Positions 18,299 to 27,592 of a stretch of DNA of 64,000 bases are shown here, piece by piece. Each line of letters starts with the position of its first letter. Position 1 is the stretch's first letter. The DNA comes from Psychrobacter glacincola. GTDB taxonomy: Bacteria > Pseudomonadota > Gammaproteobacteria > Pseudomonadales > Moraxellaceae. The position numbers and the translations under genes were made by a program. Below the pieces are notes generated by a model. The model did not search any database. It was not told where the DNA came from and saw only the letters and a program-made list of their open reading frames with translations. The stretch covers positions 62,001-126,000 of the forward strand of contig NZ_CAJGZH010000001.1 of NCBI RefSeq assembly GCF_904846075.1. Direction: 5' to 3'.

Positions 18299-19567
18299 AT
18301 GTCTACCTCTGCTGATTTGCCACCTGATGTGCCATTACAGTCTCATTCAGATACGCCGTCACCGTTTGAGCTGCCCTCCTCACGCTTCACTTTTTGGCTC
18401 ATTTTATGTGCCATGATTTTGCTCGCCACCAATATGCGTGCGCCTATTGTTGCTCTCGGCTCTATTGCCCCCGTTGTACAAGATGCCCTCAATATCTCTG
18501 AGACGCAGATTGGTTGGCTAGGAGCAGTGCCCATGCTGACTTTTGCGGTGGGCGCACTGATCGCGCCAGCCATTGGTAAGCGTTTTGGGCTTGAGAATAC
18601 GCTCATTGCGATGATTGCGTTATTAACGATTGGTATGATGATTCGTACCGTTATTCCCACTTGGTCTGGGTTTTTGATTGGTACCTTATTGTTGACGTTG
18701 GCTATCGGTTTTGCGAATACCTTAGCTGCCCCTGTTATTAAACAGCGTACGCCCCAGCATATTCCACTCATAACAGGGCTATTTAGTCTAACGATGACGG
18801 TGACGGCAGGTATCGTCGCTGGAGTTGTACTGCCATTATCTGAGCAAGTGGGCTGGCAATGGGCACTGGGTGGGTGGTCGCTATTGGGCATTTTTGCGAT
18901 CATTATTTGGATATTTTTGCGGTTGCGTCTGGGTTCGTCTAGTCATCAAGCAATTGTGCCACCTACCTCTGGATCTTCTGACATCTCCATGTGGCGTACG
19001 CCTTTTGCTTGGCAAATTGCGGTATTTATGGGGCTGCAATCACTATTATTTTATACCGTTGCCAGTTTCTTACCCTCTATTTGGGTCAGCAAAGGGCTAT
19101 CTGCAGTGCAAGCAGGACAAATGGCTTCAGTGTTTCAGTTTATGGCGCCAGTCTCTATTTTGAGCCTGACGTGGCTGATCAATCGTGGCCGCCCTATTCA
19201 GGCGCTGGCGGTGTTTGCAGCGGTGCTGAATGTTATTGGTATTTTAGGAATCAATTATTTATCTACCGACCTCGCGTGGTTGTGGTCAGGTCTGATGGGC
19301 ATTGGCTGCTCCGCTATTTTTACCTTGAGTATGATGCTGTTCTCCTTACGTACTTATACGACCAACCAATCTAGTGAGCTGTCGGGTATGGCGCAATTCG
19401 TCGGTTATTTGATTGCCTTTTTTGGTCCCTTAGGGACAGGTTGGCTACATGAAGCGACTGGCAGCTGGGATTTACCACTATTCATTATGCTCATTTTGAT
19501 GGTTATCAACGTCGTCATTGCTTGGGTAGTGAGTCGTCCAGTGATGGTCGATGGCAAAAAGCTTTAA
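18299..19567 (+). CDS. MFS transporter, CynX/NimT type
   Basis: 422 residues from ATG 18299; longer in-frame starts at 18209 and 18257 add a poor cysteine-rich leader. Twelve hydrophobic segments. LLATNMRAPIVALGSIAPVVQ at the first helix, IGWLGAVPMLTFAVGALIAP and GFANTLAAPVIKQRTP are characteristic of the CynX/NimT (2-nitroimidazole/cyanate transporter) branch of the major facilitator superfamily. The substrate is not predictable, and family members are mostly putative exporters. No adjacent regulator. Confidence 0.85.
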   Translation: MSTSADLPPDVPLQSHSDTPSPFELPSSRFTFWLILCAMILLATNMRAPIVALGSIAPVVQDALNISETQIGWLGAVPMLTFAVGALIAPAIGKRFGLENTLIAMIALLTIGMMIRTVIPTWSGFLIGTLLLTLAIGFANTLAAPVIKQRTPQHIPLITGLFSLTMTVTAGIVAGVVLPLSEQVGWQWALGGWSLLGIFAIIIWIFLRLRLGSSSHQAIVPPTSGSSDISMWRTPFAWQIAVFMGLQSLLFYTVASFLPSIWVSKGLSAVQAGQMASVFQFMAPVSILSLTWLINRGRPIQALAVFAAVLNVIGILGINYLSTDLAWLWSGLMGIGCSAIFTLSMMLFSLRTYTTNQSSELSGMAQFVGYLIAFFGPLGTGWLHEATGSWDLPLFIMLILMVINVVIAWVVSRPVMVDGKKL

Positions 19568-19616
19568 TATCAAAAACTACAGTAACCTTAGGATAATATT
19601 GGTGTCTGTCTTATTT

Positions 19617-19625
19617 TGCTACACT
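19617..19625 (+). promoter_or_regulatory. Extended -10 upstream of the lipase-ABC operon
   Basis: TGCTACACT, matching the extended -10 form seen upstream of nqrM, avtA and hemN; 30 nt before the start codon at 19655. No clear -35. Confidence 0.4.
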
Positions 19626-19654
19626 GGTTTGATTGCTTATAGGACAGAATAACC

Positions 19655-20467
19655 ATGATGAATTTATCCATTCGTTTCGCTCGACACTTACCAACATTGG
19701 CTATTTTAACAGCCGTAATGGCGCTCGGTGGTTGCCAAAAACCATCTGAACCTAGCACCGATAACGGCATGCAAAACAGTACTCAAGCTGCCGAACCTCA
19801 AACGACAAAATCTGAGCAACCGGTAACATCTACTGCACAGCAAGCGCCATTAACGATCTTGGCATTGGGCGACTCCCTGACAGAAGGTCTTGGGGTGGAT
19901 AAAGATGACAACTATCCTGCTCAGTTAGAAGATCGTCTGCAAGTAATGGGTTACGACAATGCCAAAGTTATCAATTCAGGATTGAGTGGTGAAACCAGCA
20001 CGGGATTGGTCAATCGCTTAGACTGGGTGTTGCAAACTAAGCCTGATGTGACGATTTTGACCATTGGAGCTAACGATGCCATACGCGGTATCGATGTGGC
20101 GACAGTTGAAGCCAATATTCGTACCGCGGTCAAACGTCTACAGGATAATGGCAGTATCGTCATTTTGGGCGGCATGCAAATCTATGACAACCTTGGCTCT
20201 GATTATGTAAAATCATTTGCCGCAATATATCCTCGCGTTGCCAAAGACATGAACGTGACGCTGATTCCTTTCTTCTTGGATGGTGTGGGCGGTGACCCTG
20301 CGCTCAATCAAGCCGATGCCATTCATCCAACCAAAGAAGGTTATACGATTATCGTCGATAATAATATCGTTCCTGTGCTTGAGCCTGAGCTAAATAAAAT
20401 GCTGTTATCAATGCAGAAAAACTCGCTTACTCCTGTAGAAATCCCTACCACTGAGACTGCGCAATGA
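19655..20467 (+). CDS. TesA-like SGNH esterase, lipoprotein
   Basis: 270 residues. Signal peptide with lipobox (MALGGC) anchors it as a lipoprotein. After a Ser/Thr/Gln linker comes the SGNH hydrolase fold: block I GDSLTEGLG (nucleophile Ser), block II SGLSGETS, block III TIGANDAIRG and block V DAIHPTKEGY (catalytic Asp/His). This matches the arylesterase/thioesterase I/lysophospholipase (TesA) family acting in the periplasm. It overlaps the next ABC gene by 4 nt (ATGA), the same tesA-ybbA-ybbP order as in E. coli, though there tesA is divergent. Confidence 0.9.
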   Translation: MMNLSIRFARHLPTLAILTAVMALGGCQKPSEPSTDNGMQNSTQAAEPQTTKSEQPVTSTAQQAPLTILALGDSLTEGLGVDKDDNYPAQLEDRLQVMGYDNAKVINSGLSGETSTGLVNRLDWVLQTKPDVTILTIGANDAIRGIDVATVEANIRTAVKRLQDNGSIVILGGMQIYDNLGSDYVKSFAAIYPRVAKDMNVTLIPFFLDGVGGDPALNQADAIHPTKEGYTIIVDNNIVPVLEPELNKMLLSMQKNSLTPVEIPTTETAQ

Positions 20468-21162
20468 GCCTAACGAAAACGAATGCTGCTAATAATGAAG
20501 TCCTACTCCGCGCAATCGGCTTAAATAAAACCGTGCAAGTCGGCGAGCAAACCCTATCAATCATTAAAGATGTAAACATTCATATCAACGCTGGCGAGTT
20601 TGTGGTCATTATGGGCAAATCAGGCTCAGGTAAATCCACCTTGTTAGGATTACTGGCGGCGCTAGATTATCCAGATAGCGGTACGGTTGAGTTGGCAGGT
20701 CAAATGCTTAGTAGCCTTGACGAAGATGCGCTAGCCGTCATTCGTCAGCATGATATGGGCTTTGTCTTTCAGTCATTCCATCTACTTCCAACGCTGACAG
20801 TCGCCGAGAACATCGCCTTTCCACTTGATATTGCCAGACGACCAAACCCAGCACGAGTAGACGAGCTTATTGATGCCGTTGATTTGGGTCATCGCCGTCA
20901 TAGCTTACCCAATCAACTATCGGGCGGTGAGCAGCAGCGTACAGCGGTGGCACGTGCATTGGTATCACACCCAAAGATTGTCTTTGCTGATGAACCAACC
21001 GGTAACTTGGATGAGCAAAATGCCGATCAAGTCATGCAGCTGCTATTGGATTTACGTCAACAGGTTGGTTCAGCACTGGTGGTGGTGACTCATGACCCTG
21101 CACTTGCCGAGATGGCAGATCGCGTGATTACCATGCATGATGGTCGAATTGTACCTACATGA
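20464..21162 (+). CDS. YbbA-like ABC transporter ATPase
   Basis: 232 residues. Complete nucleotide-binding domain of the LolD/MacB/FtsE class: Walker A GKSGSGKSTLLG, Q-loop FVFQSFHLLPTLTVAEN, signature LSGGEQQRTAVARALV, Walker B IVFADEPTGNLDEQNA and switch His VVVTHDP. It starts within the stop codon of the esterase gene (translational coupling) and is followed 19 nt later by its permease. Such systems act mechanically on periplasmic or lipid substrates rather than by classical transport. Confidence 0.93.
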   Translation: MSLTKTNAANNEVLLRAIGLNKTVQVGEQTLSIIKDVNIHINAGEFVVIMGKSGSGKSTLLGLLAALDYPDSGTVELAGQMLSSLDEDALAVIRQHDMGFVFQSFHLLPTLTVAENIAFPLDIARRPNPARVDELIDAVDLGHRRHSLPNQLSGGEQQRTAVARALVSHPKIVFADEPTGNLDEQNADQVMQLLLDLRQQVGSALVVVTHDPALAEMADRVITMHDGRIVPT

Positions 21163-21181
21163 ATAACTGGATTGTATCTTA

Positions 21182-23827
21182 ATGAATCGTAAGCCCACAG
21201 ACAATAAACCACCAGCTGATACAAAAAAGACTGATACCAGTATGCGTCAAGAGTCCAGCTATCCTAGCGGTATCCTCAATCAATTATTTACCCGTACCCT
21301 AGGTTTTCAAACACTGGGCGCGCAAGCACTTAGCCGTAGCTGGTGGCAACGCTGGGTATATCCGGTATTGTTTCTGCTAACATTGACACTATCACTTGCA
21401 ACCTACCTAACCCTCGACTCTGTGCAGCAGTCTGTCGATCGCTATATCAATGACAATCAGCGCGCGCTCGTTGGTGGCGATTTGATTTTAAACAGTAAGC
21501 AAGACTGGCCAAGTGAAGTATTGACGCAGGTAGAAACCATCCCCGATACGCAGACGGTGTATGACTATCAGTTTAGCGCCATGCTGGTCAATGATGAGCA
21601 AACCTTGCTTGCCAGCATTAAAGCGGTCTCGCCATCTTATCCCTTATACGGTACAGCGGAGCTTGCCTCAGGACAGCCGCTGTGGGAGCAGCTAACCTCT
21701 GACAGTGTCATCGTCGCGCCAGAAGTGCTCAGTAGTCTACAGGCTAATGTCGGCGACCGCATTACCATTGGCGATACGCAGTTCACAATAAGTGATGTAC
21801 TGACCAAAGAACCTGATCGCCCGCTGACCACCTTTGGGTTTGGTGGGCGTGTCTTAATGCATCAAGACTCACTCGCAGCGACCAATCTGTTGGGTCAACG
21901 TAGCCGAATAAATTATCGTATCGAGATGGCAGGCGATCCAGAGCTGATAACCACGCAGCGCGATAAGCTCACAGACATACTGACCAACTATCCTGATATC
22001 GAGCTCTCTGACGCCGAATCTGCAGATACTTCGGTCTCGCGTATCTCTGACAATGTCCTGATGTTTTTAAAATTACTGGTCATCGCGGTGTTGCTACTCT
22101 CTGCGGTCGCCATGTATGGCGTCATTAGTGCGTTTGTCAGCAAGCAGCAGTCGAACAACGCGATTCGTTTGGCGTTAGGCGAGCCGCTTGGCTCACTCAA
22201 ACGTAGCTATTATCAATTGCTTATCGTCACAACTGTCATTGCTTGTATCGCCGCAATTGTCCTTAGTCTGGGCTTGCTTAAAATTGGTCAGCCGTATCTG
22301 GTGGCTATCTTGCCTGCCGATGTTGGTCTCGCCATCAATCCAATCAGTGCAATTAAGACTATTGTGATTGCCTTAGCTCTGACGTTGCTAATTGCGCAGC
22401 GTGGTTTGAGCGCGCTTAACACCACCAAACCCGCTACCCTACTCAATCAAGGTGCGAGTACGCAAACACAAAATTTACCTTGGTATCGACGCGTGCCGCT
22501 ACTATGGTATGGCTTGGTGCTGGCAGGGCTGTATGCCTTCTTTGCTTATGAAGTTGGCTCACTGTCATTAGGAGCACAGTTATTAGGCGGCTTGATTGGC
22601 TTTGTGGCGATATTTTGGCTATTGGCGCGTGGGTGGCTCTGGCTGCTTAACAAGTTGGCGAGCAATACCAAGGTCAGCTGGATGCAGCGTATCGCTATTC
22701 ATAACCTTGCGCGTAAAGGCAACCAATCGGCCTTGTTCTTTGTCACTTTATCGTTATCCGTGGCGGTGCTGACGCTTATCACCACACTCAATCACAGTAT
22801 CAATGCGCAGTTTATCAATGCCTATCCTGAAGATGCACCCAATCTATTTTTACTCGATGTGCAGAGCGATCAACATGACGATATTGATGCGATCATTGAA
22901 GCACCTGTCACCTATTATCCGGTCATTCGTGCCCGTGTGGAGACGGCCAATGATGTCCTAGCAAAAGATATCGAGCCTGAGGATGGGTTTGATGACCCTA
23001 CGCGTGTGTTTAATTTGAGCTACGCAGATACGGTCATGGAGACCGAATACATTACTGAATCACTCACAGATGACGCGCTATACACCCCTATCGATGCGAC
23101 AGATGAGCAAGTCAAACCTTTGTCTATCTTAGACACCGCTGCCAGTATGCTCAATGTCGGTATGGGTGATCAGGTACGATTTAATATTCAAGGGATCGAA
23201 ATCATCGGGCAGATTACCAGTATTCGAACGCGCTATGAGCGTGGCCCGAGTCCATTTTTCTACTTCTTATTTGAACCTGAGATACTGGCTAGCGCACCGC
23301 AAATTCAGTTTGCGACGGCGCATGTCTCTGCCGATGATATTCCTGATCTGCAAGGTGAGCTGGTACGCGAATTCCCAGCGGTGACCAGTATTGATGGTAC
23401 GATTATCGCGGAGCAAGTCCAAGGGTTAGTCGCGCAAATGAGCCGCTTGGTCTATGTGTTTACCTTGCTTGCTCTGCTCACTGGGGTCATGGTGCTGATC
23501 AGCTCGCTACTGTCCACCTCACAAGATCGCATGAAAGACAGCGCGTCATTTAGACTGCTCGGTATGCAAAAGCGCGATTTATATATGCTCAATATCTTAG
23601 AGCTGAGTGTGCTGGGTATTAGCGCGGCTGTGTTTGCGGTCATTATCGCAAACGTGGGCGCGTGGGCGGCCATCACGCAGTGGTTTAATCTGAGATTTAG
23701 TGTGCCGTGGATGAGCTTGGGTATTGGCGGTGCGGCATTAATCGGCTTATTGCTTGCGATTGCCGTGATTTATGTGAGACTGGTGATTGGACGCGGGATT
23801 ATGGCACGGGTACGGGCGATGGTTTAG
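21182..23827 (+). CDS. YbbP-like FtsX-family ABC permease
   Basis: 881 residues, long as in YbbP. A cytoplasmic N-terminus precedes a first helix (VYPVLFLLTLTLSLATYLTL), a large MacB-like periplasmic domain, and a first FtsX helix block (VLMFLKLLVIAVLLLSAVAMYGVI and on). A second half repeats this: helix SALFFVTLSLSVAVLTLITTL, a second periplasmic domain, then the C-terminal FtsX block (YVFTLLALLTGVMVLISSLL). The partner ATPase lies directly upstream. Together with the SGNH esterase this suggests an envelope-lipid or glycolipid processing/export unit (inference). No terminator is obvious after it. Confidence 0.9.
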   Translation: MNRKPTDNKPPADTKKTDTSMRQESSYPSGILNQLFTRTLGFQTLGAQALSRSWWQRWVYPVLFLLTLTLSLATYLTLDSVQQSVDRYINDNQRALVGGDLILNSKQDWPSEVLTQVETIPDTQTVYDYQFSAMLVNDEQTLLASIKAVSPSYPLYGTAELASGQPLWEQLTSDSVIVAPEVLSSLQANVGDRITIGDTQFTISDVLTKEPDRPLTTFGFGGRVLMHQDSLAATNLLGQRSRINYRIEMAGDPELITTQRDKLTDILTNYPDIELSDAESADTSVSRISDNVLMFLKLLVIAVLLLSAVAMYGVISAFVSKQQSNNAIRLALGEPLGSLKRSYYQLLIVTTVIACIAAIVLSLGLLKIGQPYLVAILPADVGLAINPISAIKTIVIALALTLLIAQRGLSALNTTKPATLLNQGASTQTQNLPWYRRVPLLWYGLVLAGLYAFFAYEVGSLSLGAQLLGGLIGFVAIFWLLARGWLWLLNKLASNTKVSWMQRIAIHNLARKGNQSALFFVTLSLSVAVLTLITTLNHSINAQFINAYPEDAPNLFLLDVQSDQHDDIDAIIEAPVTYYPVIRARVETANDVLAKDIEPEDGFDDPTRVFNLSYADTVMETEYITESLTDDALYTPIDATDEQVKPLSILDTAASMLNVGMGDQVRFNIQGIEIIGQITSIRTRYERGPSPFFYFLFEPEILASAPQIQFATAHVSADDIPDLQGELVREFPAVTSIDGTIIAEQVQGLVAQMSRLVYVFTLLALLTGVMVLISSLLSTSQDRMKDSASFRLLGMQKRDLYMLNILELSVLGISAAVFAVIIANVGAWAAITQWFNLRFSVPWMSLGIGGAALIGLLLAIAVIYVRLVIGRGIMARVRAMV

Positions 23828-23934
23828 TTGTATCTATAGTCGGGCATGATATTTTTTACAATTTTCAACTATGCGATATATCATATATTAAGGTATCATG
23901 AGGTCGGGCGACAAATATCTTGAAAAAATGTATC

Positions 23935-23950
23935 TATAATAGTTTGGAGG
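23935..23950 (+). promoter_or_regulatory. -10 box and SD of the Panacea cassette
   Basis: TATAAT at 23935-23940 lies just upstream of a strong SD (GGAGG, 23946-23950) and the ATG at 23957. A start site here would give an almost leaderless short 5' UTR; no -35 match is seen. AT-rich palindromic stretches upstream (GATATATC, 23874-23881) could serve autoregulation, as antitoxins often do. Confidence 0.35.
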
Positions 23951-23956
23951 TTTAAA

Positions 23957-24475
23957 ATGAAGTCTTTGAAATTAAACCCTATCGACATTGCTAACTATAT
24001 TATTTGGCGGCATAGAGGCGAAGATTATTTTTTAACTCATCTTAAGTTACAGAAGGTTATGTATTATATTGTTGCTAAATACCTAAAAGACAAAGATAAG
24101 CTTTTATTTGAAGATCCTATATATAAATGGCAATATGGACCAGTTATAAAGCCTGTATATCATCAATTTAAGCTTTTTGGTAAATCGAAGATAAAGGAAC
24201 CTGTTAGTTATTTATCGTCCGATTCTAACTATAGTGGTAAAGGCGATTTTACTATCAATTTTGTAGATCCCGAAGAAATCTGCGTTATTTTAGATAATGA
24301 TAACGAATTCAAAAATATAGTATTAGAAGTACTAAAGAAATTTCAAGATTTTACAGCTTTTGATTTAGTTGAAAGAACTCATAACGAATCGTCTTGGAAA
24401 GATTTTGAATCTCAAATTTTAAATGGTATAGAGCTTACGTATTCAAAAGACGAATTAAAGTTAGCTAATATATGA
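23957..24475 (+). CDS. Panacea-domain (DUF4065) protein, putative antitoxin
   Basis: 172 residues, strong SD. The N-terminal two thirds follow the Panacea/SocA-like/DUF4065 pattern: NPIDIANYIIW, then THLKLQKVMYYIVAKYL, a Pro-Ile-x-x-Trp-x-x-Gly-Pro-Val block (PIYKWQYGPVIKPVYHQFK) and FTAFDLVERTHNESSW. Known Panacea proteins are antitoxins paired with many unrelated toxins, or proteolytic adaptors such as SocA. The downstream gene overlaps its stop by 4 nt, the usual antitoxin-first arrangement. The cassette is visibly AT-richer than its neighbours, which suggests horizontal gain. Domain call is strong; the antitoxin role is inferred from context. Confidence 0.82.
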   Translation: MKSLKLNPIDIANYIIWRHRGEDYFLTHLKLQKVMYYIVAKYLKDKDKLLFEDPIYKWQYGPVIKPVYHQFKLFGKSKIKEPVSYLSSDSNYSGKGDFTINFVDPEEICVILDNDNEFKNIVLEVLKKFQDFTAFDLVERTHNESSWKDFESQILNGIELTYSKDELKLANI

Positions 24476-25284
24476 ACATTAAGGCTACTTCTGGAAATAA
24501 TCAATTTATTGTAGCTATTGTTAGCGCTTATTTGCTGGTATCTGAGACCGCGCCTGAAGACTTAGATAGTCACGCAGAAACGATTGTTAAACTTATATTA
24601 TCTGCTTTTCAGAGTGAACTGAAATCTAATCAAGCATTTACCTTACCCTACAAAGATATAACAGATATTGTATTTTACAGTGACAGGAATCTATATAGCG
24701 ACAGTATCTATAATTTCAGTCAAAATATAGAAAACTGTATTGAGCATCATTATAGTATAAGTTCAGATAAACATCATAATACTAAAAAAACGTATGTAAA
24801 ACGATTTATGCATATAAACGATAAGTTAATTGAGCATACTTTTTTAGCTCAAGCTCAAAGAGACTATATTAATTTAACTGTCGAAAAAACTAATGCATTA
24901 GCTACAAGCATTCAAGAATTAGTAGCTGAGGCAAAAATAACAGCAGATGGTGCTAAAAATACTGCTGAAAAAGCTGAAGAAACCTATAGATCAATGTTTG
25001 CCAATTATGTAACTATATTAGGTGTTTTTACTGCGATTATTGCCACAATATTTGGAGGTCTCAATGTAGTTGGTTTGGTAATGAATAACCACTCAATAGG
25101 CATTCATTTACTTTTTGTTCTAATATCAGTTATTTTTTTATGTTTAAGTGCTTTATTGTACTTTTTAGCTAATTTAATTGTTTGGATAACTAAAAGTAGA
25201 GAGGTTTCGTTAAATTCGTTATTTATGACTATAGTTATATCTTGTTTAGTAGTAATTGTTTTAGGCCTTTTTAAAATATCATAG
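24472..25284 (+). CDS. Coiled-coil membrane protein, putative toxin/effector
   Basis: 270 residues, starting inside the stop of the Panacea gene (ATGA). I do not recognise a named family. A soluble N-terminal part (about residues 1-125) is followed by a heptad-like coiled coil (about 130-175, rich in Ala/Glu/Lys: TADGAKNTAEKAEETY) and three hydrophobic helices (about 180-204, 211-240, 249-268) reaching the C-terminus. Panacea partners described so far include small membrane toxins, so a membrane-acting toxin or an abortive-infection effector is a reasonable hypothesis. It could also be a non-toxic sensor. Low GC, like its partner. Confidence 0.7.
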   Translation: MNIKATSGNNQFIVAIVSAYLLVSETAPEDLDSHAETIVKLILSAFQSELKSNQAFTLPYKDITDIVFYSDRNLYSDSIYNFSQNIENCIEHHYSISSDKHHNTKKTYVKRFMHINDKLIEHTFLAQAQRDYINLTVEKTNALATSIQELVAEAKITADGAKNTAEKAEETYRSMFANYVTILGVFTAIIATIFGGLNVVGLVMNNHSIGIHLLFVLISVIFLCLSALLYFLANLIVWITKSREVSLNSLFMTIVISCLVVIVLGLFKIS

Positions 25285-25551
25285 TAAAAATTTTATTTTT
25301 TAGTTAAAATTCAACTAATATTCTCAATATAAAAAATTATACCCATATATTATATTTAATAACTTATTCTAATAATATAGAAAATTATGATTGCTGTTAG
25401 TTTGATTTTTTCATTCTATTGTGCAATAAATTATACCTTCGTTCTGATAGAGTAGTTATATTTCTATTGTCAATATACCGTCAGCTCTTATCAAAACAAC
25501 ATGTTTTAGCCCTGATTGAAGCGGTAGCTTGATGATCTGTGGCACTTAATC
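25285..25551 (+). other. AT-rich spacer after the Panacea cassette
   Basis: Very AT-rich, with no reading frame and no recognisable RNA. It marks the right edge of the AT-rich insert; ordinary composition returns near 25490. No attachment-site duplication is evident. Confidence 0.5.
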
Positions 25552-25587
25552 AAAAAACGCCCCCTATCTATGTAGCGGGCGTTTTTT
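25552..25587 (+). terminator. Rho-independent terminator
   Basis: AAAAAACGCCC, 14-nt loop, GGGCGTTTTTT. A strong 11-bp stem with T-tract that closes the upstream unit before avtA. Confidence 0.88.
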
Positions 25588-25657
25588 ATGTCATTGGCGC
25601 TGACTGACATCAGTGGAGAATTGAACAATGCGGTTTGCTCACCTCTCGCTCCTCATT

Positions 25658-25666
25658 TGCTATACT
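25658..25666 (+). promoter_or_regulatory. Extended -10 promoter of avtA
   Basis: TGCTATACT, identical to the nqrM element, 62 nt before the avtA ATG. No convincing -35 at 16-18 bp. Confidence 0.5.
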
Positions 25667-25728
25667 AGCCTAACTTTTATCAATCAAATTCCTTCTTATC
25701 AAATCCTCCAAAACAGCATGGTAGTCTT

Positions 25729-27045
25729 ATGAAATTCTCAAAGTTCGGTCAAAAATTTACCCAGCCTACTGGCATCTCACAATTGATGGACGATTTGGGC
25801 GATGCGCTAAAAAGCGATCAGCCAGTCAACATGCTGGGCGGTGGTAACCCCGCCAAAATTGATGCCGTCAATGAGTTGTTTTTGGAGACGTATAAAGCGC
25901 TTGGTAATGACAATGATGCAGGAGAGGCCAATAGTAGCGCGATCATCAGCATGGCGAATTATTCTAATCCGCAAGGTGATTCGGCATTTATCGATGCCTT
26001 GGTTGGCTTCTTTAACCGTCATTATGATTGGAACCTCACCTCAGAAAATATTGCCCTGACCAATGGCTCACAGAATGCGTTTTTCTACCTGTTTAATCTA
26101 TTTGGCGGTGCGTTCAAAGATGAGAAGAACGAATCTATTGACAAATCTATTCTACTGCCATTGACCCCTGAGTATATCGGCTATAGCGACGTACATGTCG
26201 AAGGTCAGCATTTCGCAGCCGTATTGCCACATATCGATGAAGTCACTCATGATGGCACGGAAGGCTTCTTTAAATACCGTGTCGATTTTGAGGCATTAGA
26301 GAACTTGCCAGCGCTAAAAGAAGGCCGTATCGGTGCGATTTGCTGCTCACGCCCGACCAACCCGACTGGCAACGTGCTGACTGATGACGAAATGGCGCAT
26401 TTGGCCGAGATTGCCAAACGCTATGACATACCACTTATCATCGATAATGCCTACGGTATGCCCTTCCCTAATATCATCTATTCAGACGCGCATTTGACGT
26501 GGGATAACAATACGATTCTGTGCTTTAGCCTGTCTAAAATCGGCCTGCCCGGTATGCGTACGGGTATTATCGTGGCTGATGCGAAAGTAATCGAAGCGGT
26601 CAGCGCGATGAATGCCGTGGTCAATCTAGCGCCGACACGCTTTGGTGCAGCGATTGCCACGCCACTAGTAGAAAACGATCGTATCAAGCAGTTAGCCGAT
26701 AATGAGATTAAGCCGTTTTATCAAAAGCAGGCGACCCTTGCCGTGAAGCTGTTAAAAAAAGCGTTGGGTGATTATCCGTTGATGATTCATAAGCCTGAAG
26801 GGGCGATATTCTTATGGTTATGGTTTAAAGACTTGCCGATTACCACGGTTGAGCTGTACGAGATTTTAAAAGAAAAAGGCACGCTCATTGTACCAAGTCA
26901 GTATTTCTTCCCTGGTGTCGATGTCAGCGATTATCAGCATGCACATGAGTGTATTCGTATGAGTATCGCGGCAGATGAGCAGACGCTGACTGATGGTATT
27001 GCAGCGATTGGTGAAGTGGTGCGTGAGTTGTATGATGGTCGGTAG
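25729..27045 (+). CDS. avtA: Valine-pyruvate aminotransferase AvtA
   Basis: 438 residues. A fold-type I PLP aminotransferase that exchanges amino groups between alanine/pyruvate and valine/2-oxoisovalerate. It follows E. coli AvtA closely: FSKFGQKFTQPTGISQLMDDL, MLGGGNPAKI, IALTNGSQNAFFYLFNLF, CSRPTNPTGNV, PLIIDNAYGMPFP, the PLP-lysine segment FSLSKIGLPGMRTG, and HKPEGAIFLWLWFKDLPITT. Single-gene unit with its own promoter. Confidence 0.94.
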   Translation: MKFSKFGQKFTQPTGISQLMDDLGDALKSDQPVNMLGGGNPAKIDAVNELFLETYKALGNDNDAGEANSSAIISMANYSNPQGDSAFIDALVGFFNRHYDWNLTSENIALTNGSQNAFFYLFNLFGGAFKDEKNESIDKSILLPLTPEYIGYSDVHVEGQHFAAVLPHIDEVTHDGTEGFFKYRVDFEALENLPALKEGRIGAICCSRPTNPTGNVLTDDEMAHLAEIAKRYDIPLIIDNAYGMPFPNIIYSDAHLTWDNNTILCFSLSKIGLPGMRTGIIVADAKVIEAVSAMNAVVNLAPTRFGAAIATPLVENDRIKQLADNEIKPFYQKQATLAVKLLKKALGDYPLMIHKPEGAIFLWLWFKDLPITTVELYEILKEKGTLIVPSQYFFPGVDVSDYQHAHECIRMSIAADEQTLTDGIAAIGEVVRELYDGR

Positions 27046-27145
27046 GTTTTGCAAGTGAGCTGAGAATTGTAATTAGATCTAGTGCAAAAGTATTCGAAAG
27101 TCATTACACCAGTTACAGCCATTACATTATTTTAGGAATAACTAA

Positions 27146-27577
27146 ATGAGACTTATGTCAGCTATAGTCTTACTTCTAATGTCTGGTTGTAGCTCTGTAC
27201 ATTCCGATGACGCCAACTATAAAGTTTTGATTCATGGCAATGAGGAATGCAACTATGACTATGGTGTAGAAGATTTTTGCGACGAATATAATCAAATATC
27301 CTATAAAAATACTGACAAGACTGTCAATTTTGATAAAGATAAAGTTTTAATGTTTCCGGAAGATAACTTTGGTTATTTAGTTGTTATAAACCCAGAAACT
27401 CAAATAGCTTATCCTTTTGGATACTTAGTTAATTATAAAAAACTAATTTTTTCTAAAGATTCTAACGAATTCTGTATAGAGGGAGATATCTCTGCTTATC
27501 GTGATGAGGATAGTGGATACTTCTGTTTTGAGTTTACTGAAAACAACTTTGAGCGCATTTACGATGCTACTCGCTAG
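27146..27577 (+). CDS. Small hypothetical lipoprotein
   Basis: 143 residues, SD AGGA nine bases before ATG. Signal peptide with lipobox (LLLMSGCSS) implies a lipidated envelope protein. The mature part is acidic with several Cys (ECNYDYGVEDFC; EFCIEGD; YFCFEF), which may form disulfides in the periplasm. No family recognised. AT-richer than its surroundings. Convergent with the following minus-strand gene, 15 nt apart. Confidence 0.7.
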   Translation: MRLMSAIVLLLMSGCSSVHSDDANYKVLIHGNEECNYDYGVEDFCDEYNQISYKNTDKTVNFDKDKVLMFPEDNFGYLVVINPETQIAYPFGYLVNYKKLIFSKDSNEFCIEGDISAYRDEDSGYFCFEFTENNFERIYDATR

Positions 27578-27592
27578 TATTTAGCCTAACAA

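Noticed and set aside
18343..18903. 186-residue minus-strand reading frame inside the MFS gene
   Set aside because: Antisense shadow of a clear transporter; no SD or family features.
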